33,635 nucleotides of DNA from NCBI GenBank assembly GCA_963575745.1, contig CAUYUJ010001741.1:64001-97635 (forward strand), given 5' to 3'. The DNA is from Prorocentrum cordatum. Lineage: Eukaryota > Sar > Dinophyceae > Prorocentrales > Prorocentraceae. Each line of letters begins with the position of its first letter. Position 1 is the first letter of the stretch. Shown in pieces: positions 30,101 to 33,635 of this stretch. The position numbers were made by a program, and so were the translations under genes. The notes beneath the pieces are model-generated. The model did not search any database and was not told the DNA's origin. It saw only the letters and a program-made list of their open reading frames with translations.

Positions 30101-30671
30101 TTGCATCGCAGTTACCACCCTTCGCTGGAGGCACCTCGGGTCGAAGTGTACGCCGACAGCGTCGTACAGCGCCCTGCCGTTTATTCCGAGCCCACGGTAG
30201 TAACCCGCTTGGCTGGTGGCCCGGGCTCTCTCCTCTGCGTTAGGGGGTCTGAGCCCATGGGCCCTTCCTTCCTTGACCAGCCATCTACCCCCGGCCTTGA
30301 CTTTTTCCTCTGCAGCCGGGCTCTCCCTTTCCTTCCCCGACACCACCAGTCCGAGGCCTTCCGTACATCCTTCGAACCGTTGTTCTGCCCCGCATTCTGC
30401 GAGTATCTGCGCGGCCCCTAGCCTCAGCACCGTCGGATTTCGTAGGAACCATCTGTGGGTGCTGTCCTCGTTGTACAGGAGGCAGAGGAGATGAGTCTGG
30501 TAGCAACTGGGCAGTATGGCGTCTGGGTCGTCTTGGGCCACCCTGGACTGCGTCCATGTGGGTATTCTTCCGTCGGACCTGTACGCCCATCTTGGTTCCC
30601 AGGGGCTGGGGGGCCGGTGGTGCGTTATTGCGTTAGAGGGAGGGGGGAAGTTCGCCATCCACAGTCTCTCT

Positions 30672-30693
30672 CTTGAGCCTTCAGGGTGTCGCC
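30672..30693 (-). other. weak candidate leader relic before the LINE ATG
   Basis: It matches DinoSL at 14 of 22 positions, with the last eight (GGCTCAAG) perfect. It lies 13 nt upstream of the ATG at 30658, which is in frame with the LINE block. Alone this is within chance; it is noted because of the position. Confidence 0.2.
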
Positions 30694-30849
30694 GAGCGGC
30701 TGGTCGAGAGGCAGCGGCTCGCCCCGCGCGCGCCCCTCCGGGGATCTGCATCCCAAGATGCTACATGCTAGCCACAACGCCGGCACGGACGATAAGCATG
30801 AATTCTCCCAGGCACACAGGCACTGGGTGCTCACAACCACCGTGGTTCA

Positions 30850-31012
30850 CGCACGCGCTGCAGTAAACGAAAAGCTGTGGTCTACACAAGCGTCGTCGTG
30901 CACGCGGGAGCTGTGGTGCGCGTAAACACGGCGGTGTACACAGGCGCTGTGGTGCACGCGGCTGCTGTGGTGTGCACGCGCCGTGGTATGCACAGGAAGT
31001 GCTAGCATGTAG
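30850..31012. repeat. degenerate ACAGGCGCTGTGGTGCACGCG minisatellite
   Basis: Words such as GTACACAGGCGCTGTGG, TGCACGCGGGAGCTGTGG and GTGTGCACGCG repeat about every 15-30 bp. The motif is the same as at 6565-6645, 24 kb away. Nothing else is seen between the LINE and this array. Confidence 0.7.
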
Positions 31013-31183
31013 TTGGGGCGAGAACAAATCGCCAGCCTCGTTATGGTAGTTGGCCGCCGTGAAGGTCCAGCCCAGCTTGGCCTTGATCGCGGCGAGGAGG
31101 TCCGCCCCGCTGGCCGCCGAGTCAACCTCGATCACGTCGGACTTCGAGTGACCGTTCACGGCCAACAACTTCAGCATCACCAT
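31010..31183 (-). CDS. possible N-terminal exon, small unknown protein
   Basis: From ATG at about 31183 the minus strand reads MVMLKLLAVNGHSKSDVIEV, DSAASGADLLAAIKAKLGWT, FTAANYHNEAGDLFS, then passes into the minisatellite (PQLHASTSCAYHG...). The first 55 or so residues have a natural composition and a pattern of alternating strands and a helix that could suit a ubiquitin-like fold, but I recognise no family. The frame stays open through the repeat without looking coding there, so the exon probably ends near 31010 or the gene has been cut by the repeat. An alternative ATG lies at about 31243 in another frame. Low certainty. Confidence 0.35.
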
Positions 31184-31321
31184 GGCGACGGCCGTGCAAA
31201 GCTGAAAGCCCCCAGCGCTTGAAGCCGAGAATCTTGACCATTACCTTCCACCTACAATACCCCTCTGCCCTCTCTTCCTTCCCTCTCTTCCTCCTCTGAC
31301 TCCTACCGCATTCGCGCGCAT

Positions 31322-31490
31322 GTCGTCATCCCCTCCTCCTCCTCTTCCTCCTCCTCCTCCTCCTCCTCCACCTCCACCTCCTCCTCCGCTGCCGTGGCGT
31401 CCTGCCACTGCTCATCGACCTCCTCATCCACCTCCTCGTGATCATCCTGATTCCCTCCTCGCCCTTGCATTCCTGATCCTCCTCCGCGTC
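31322..31490. repeat. (CCT)n microsatellite
   Basis: CCT triplets with CAC and CCG interruptions to about 31390, decaying into CTCATC words. Polyproline frames are shadows. Confidence 0.9.
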
Positions 31491-31559
31491 ATCGTTCCTC
31501 TCACGATGGGGTTCCAACCTCAAGGATCGAGTTTCGAAGTTACCGATCCTGCGGGAATA

Positions 31560-31870
31560 TCCGCGCCAGGATGGGAGCCTCTTGGGGACTCTTTGATGGC
31601 CTGTTGGGAGCGTCTCTGGCTGTCTTGGGGCGTTTTGGGAGTCCCTGGGGGGGCGCCCCCGGGGCTTCTCGAAGGCTCTTGAGGTTACAAGGTGCCGCCT
31701 CGGGAGCCACTTGTGCCGTCGTGGAACGATCGTGGAGGCTTCTTCGGAACCCCTGGACGTTTTCTGGGCTCGTGTTTATGTCTTCGGGTCGAACTTGAAC
31801 CCCTTCCAGGGTGTATTCGGAGCCTTTCTGGAGGCTGTCATGGCGTCTCGAGGCGGGTCTTGAGGCGTAC
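31560..31870. repeat. TTGGGG/TCTTGAGG word repeat, diverged
   Basis: GGAGCCTCTTGGGG, GTCTTGGGGCG and CTTGGGGACTC words occur in the same style as 25515-25870 but more diverged. It leads into the dispersed element at 31978. Confidence 0.55.
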
Positions 31871-31977
31871 CCCCACTCCTGCGGCCCAAATGCACCAGCC
31901 AAGTGCGGAACATCGGTAAAATCATTCAACACATGTCCCCGCCGTTTCAGCGCCCCCGAAACACTTCCAAGGCGGTT

Positions 31978-32075
31978 GTTCCACTGCATGCTTCTACACT
32001 TCCCTGATCAAGGCAACTCGCCTGGCGATCGTTACTGGATGGGCTGGTGGGGGCACGCGAAGCTTCAAGAATTGC
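31978..32075 (+). repeat. dispersed element, copy 2 (first copy at 5822-5950)
   Basis: GCTTCTACACTTCCCTGATC, AAGGCAACTCGCC, TGGATGGGCTGGTGGGGGC and ACGCGAAGCTTCAAGAATTGCAT align word by word with 5848-5940. It is cut by the (CT)n tract at 32077. Confidence 0.7.
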
Positions 32076-32076
32076 A

Positions 32077-32262
32077 TCTCTCTCTCTCTCTCTCTCCCTC
32101 TCCCTCTCCCTCTCTCTCTCTCTCTATCTCTGCGTGTATATATATATATGTTTACATATGTACATATATATATATATATATGTATGTGCATGCATACATA
32201 TCTATACATATATTTGTGTGTATGTGTATATGTAGGCATACATGTATACATAAGTATACGTT
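32077..32262. repeat. (CT)n, (TA)n and mixed TATG/TACA microsatellites
   Basis: CTCTCT to about 32127, then TATATA (32139-32181) and degenerate ATACATA/TGTGTATG words. No gene. Confidence 0.95.
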
Positions 32263-32439
32263 CATCCGCCACCGTGCCTCTGGGCACGGAGTGGGCGTGT
32301 CCTCAGGTCCTCTGCCTCATCCCCTGGGCCTCAGTCCTCAGTCCTGAGGAGTCTTTTAGGGAACCAGACCCCAAATTGCCAAATCTCCTGGGGCTCCCGG
32401 CCGTTCCCCTGGGGTCCCCGGCAACTTGTCGCGTGACTG

Positions 32440-33065
32440 GTTCGGGCCCAAGAGGGCCCCAAAACGGGCCAAGATAACCCCAAGAGGCATCCAAGACGGC
32501 CCAAGAGGCCCCCGAGACGCCCAAAGATCGCTCCAAGACTCTCAAGATGAGCCTAAGACGGCCCAAGAAGCCGCCCAGACGCCCCAAGACGGCCCAAGAG
32601 GCGTCCAAGAGGGCCCCAAGACGTTCCAACAGGCCTCAGAAGAGCGGCCCAAGAGGTCCAAATCGACAATTTCCATTTGTTTTTGAAGGATGTTGGCCCT
32701 CCCGCCTTTTCGGCTCTCCGACGCTCCAAGACGGCCTAAGAGGCCCCCAAGACCGCCCCAAGACGGCCTCCAAGACGGCCCAAGAGGGCCCCAAGACGGC
32801 CCAGGAGGCGCCCAAGACGGCCCAAGAGGCCCCCAAGACGGCCCCAGGAGAGGGCCCAGAGGGGACCACAGACCGAAAGCTCGAGCCTTCCGCCCCAAGA
32901 GGCCGCCAGGAGACCCCAAGAGGCCCCGAAGAGGCCCCAAGGGGCCGCCAAGACGCCCCCAAAGAGGCTCCCAAGAGGCCCAAAAGAGGCCCCAAGAAGC
33001 TCCAAAACAGCCCCCAAGATGCCTCAAAACTGCCTCCAAGAGGCCCCCGAGAGGCCAACCACGAG
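32440..33065. repeat. CCCAAGACGGCC / CCAAGAGGCCCC word repeat
   Basis: A long run of 10-13-bp words (AAGACGGCCC, AAGAGGCCCC), the reverse complement of the TTGGGGCC family elsewhere. An AT-richer core at about 32655-32725 (ATCGACAATTTCCATTTG, CCTTTTCGGCTCTCCGACG) matches, inverted, the core at 25620-25690. Confidence 0.85.
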
Positions 33066-33124
33066 ATCTCAACCAACATCCATGAGGCCTCTGACCCACC
33101 ACCCAAGCACGATGGCGGGAAGGG

Positions 33125-33635
33125 CCGAAGGCCAGTAGGATACGAAGCCGGGAGGTACCAAGCCGGCGGCTGCTGGCTTGGTAGGGGGGAGCCCCCGGGG
33201 AGGTACCAAGCCGGCGGAGTACCAAGCCGGCGGCCGCTGGCTTGGTAGGGAGGAGCCCTCTGGGCGTACCAAGCCGGCGGGGTACCAAGCCGGCGGCCGC
33301 TGGCTTGGTAGGGAGGAGGCCCTGGAGAGATACCAAGCCGGCGGGGTACCAAGCCGGCGGCCGCTGGCTTGGTAGGGGGAGCCCCCGGGGGGGTACCAAG
33401 CCGGCGGGGTACCAAGCCGGCGGCCGTTGGCTTGGTAGGCAGGCGCCCCCGGGGGGGTACCAAGCCGGCGGGGTACCAAGCCGGCGGCCGCTGGCTTGGT
33501 AGTAAGGAGGCCCTGGAGGGATACCAAGCTGGCGGGGTACCAAGCCGGCGGCCGCTGGCTTGGTAGGGAGGAGCCCCCGGGGGGGTACCAAGCCGGCGGG
33601 GTGCCAAGCCGGCGGCCGCTGGCTTGGTAGGGAGG
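33125..33635. repeat. GGTACCAAGCCGGC minisatellite array 2, continues past the window
   Basis: About six regular ~80-bp units of the same family and subtype as 16860-18030 (GGTACCAAGCCGGCGGCCGC, TGGCTTGGTAGGGAGGAGCC). Units are more alike than in array 1. The window ends inside a unit. Confidence 0.95.

Larger units (their letters stand above)
27105..30658 (-). mobile_element. decayed non-LTR (LINE) retrotransposon
   Basis: One ancestral ORF can be followed through several minus-strand frames from ATG at 30658 to about 27105. In order: an upstream domain (30658-30090) with LRPPNAEERARATSQAGYYR and YDAVGVHFDPRCL; RT region (30090-29230); connection region (29229-27880); zinc motif (27837-27784); and a Cys-rich tail. 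Breaks: a frameshift at a G7 run (30083-30089), TGA (29844) and TAG close behind it, a frameshift plus TAG (29723-29725), TAG (29417-29419), a frameshift near 29230 and TAG (27877-27879). No apurinic-type endonuclease domain is visible, so the copy is 5'-truncated or the endonuclease was in a lost part. I saw no poly(A) tail or target-site duplication. It cannot encode a working enzyme as it stands. Confidence 0.8.

Overview
The window is nuclear DNA of a eukaryote, and most probably of a dinoflagellate. It is GC-rich, dominated by tandem repeats, and carries few, widely spaced and mostly damaged coding regions. Two signs point to dinoflagellates. First, degenerate copies of the dinoflagellate trans-spliced leader (DinoSL) lie directly upstream of coding regions; the best is an 18/22 match at 4032-4053 on the minus strand, 4 nt before an ATG. 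Second, several protein families here are ones I recognise from memory of dinoflagellate gene sets: a large multicopy family of unknown function, a kinase plus 2OG-oxygenase-like fusion, an SF1-helicase tail and a LINE-type reverse transcriptase. A Prorocentrum-like genome would fit, but the sequence alone does not settle the genus.

Layout. 1-465: degenerate pyrimidine repeats. 466-4027 (minus): the best gene, about 1,107 codons with one predicted GT-AG intron (2789-3026) and one in-frame TAA (1777-1779). 4170-10070: repeats only (a ~100-bp hairpin, 190-196-bp tandem units, a 234-bp direct repeat, a 1.3-kb 36-bp minisatellite, trinucleotide tracts). 10075-11656 (minus): kinase C-lobe followed by an AlkB-like oxygenase domain, broken by frameshifts. 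11770-13750: palindromic minisatellites and triplicated large hairpins separated by (CCG)n. 12276-12860 and 15597-16180: arms of a long inverted repeat enclosing a small plus-strand gene (14331-15062) that has its own possible relict leader. 16190-18400: GGTACC/GCCGGC minisatellite and a ~70-bp repeat. 18490-19640: degenerate CCTGGGC words. 19640-23670: two diverged copies of a composite module, with an SF1-helicase 3' fragment (20723-21033, minus) and a nine-copy ~102-bp array between them. 23670-24600: (GTC)n and about 300 bp of (TAC)n. 24779-25040: three 87-bp repeats. 26632-27085: possible plus-strand exon. 27105-30658 (minus): a decayed LINE with recognisable RT motifs A and C, a C-terminal zinc motif, three TAG stops, one TGA and several frameshifts. 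31000-33635: a possible small exon, microsatellites, and a second array of the GGTACC minisatellite that runs off the end.

The genes do not form an operon or pathway. The theme is retroposition and repeat turnover: coding regions with leader relics that suggest reverse-transcribed mRNAs, a LINE relic, and arrays dominated by perfect palindromes. No rRNA, tRNA, CRISPR array or bacterial-type regulatory signal was found. Product names rest on motif recognition by eye; no database search was possible.
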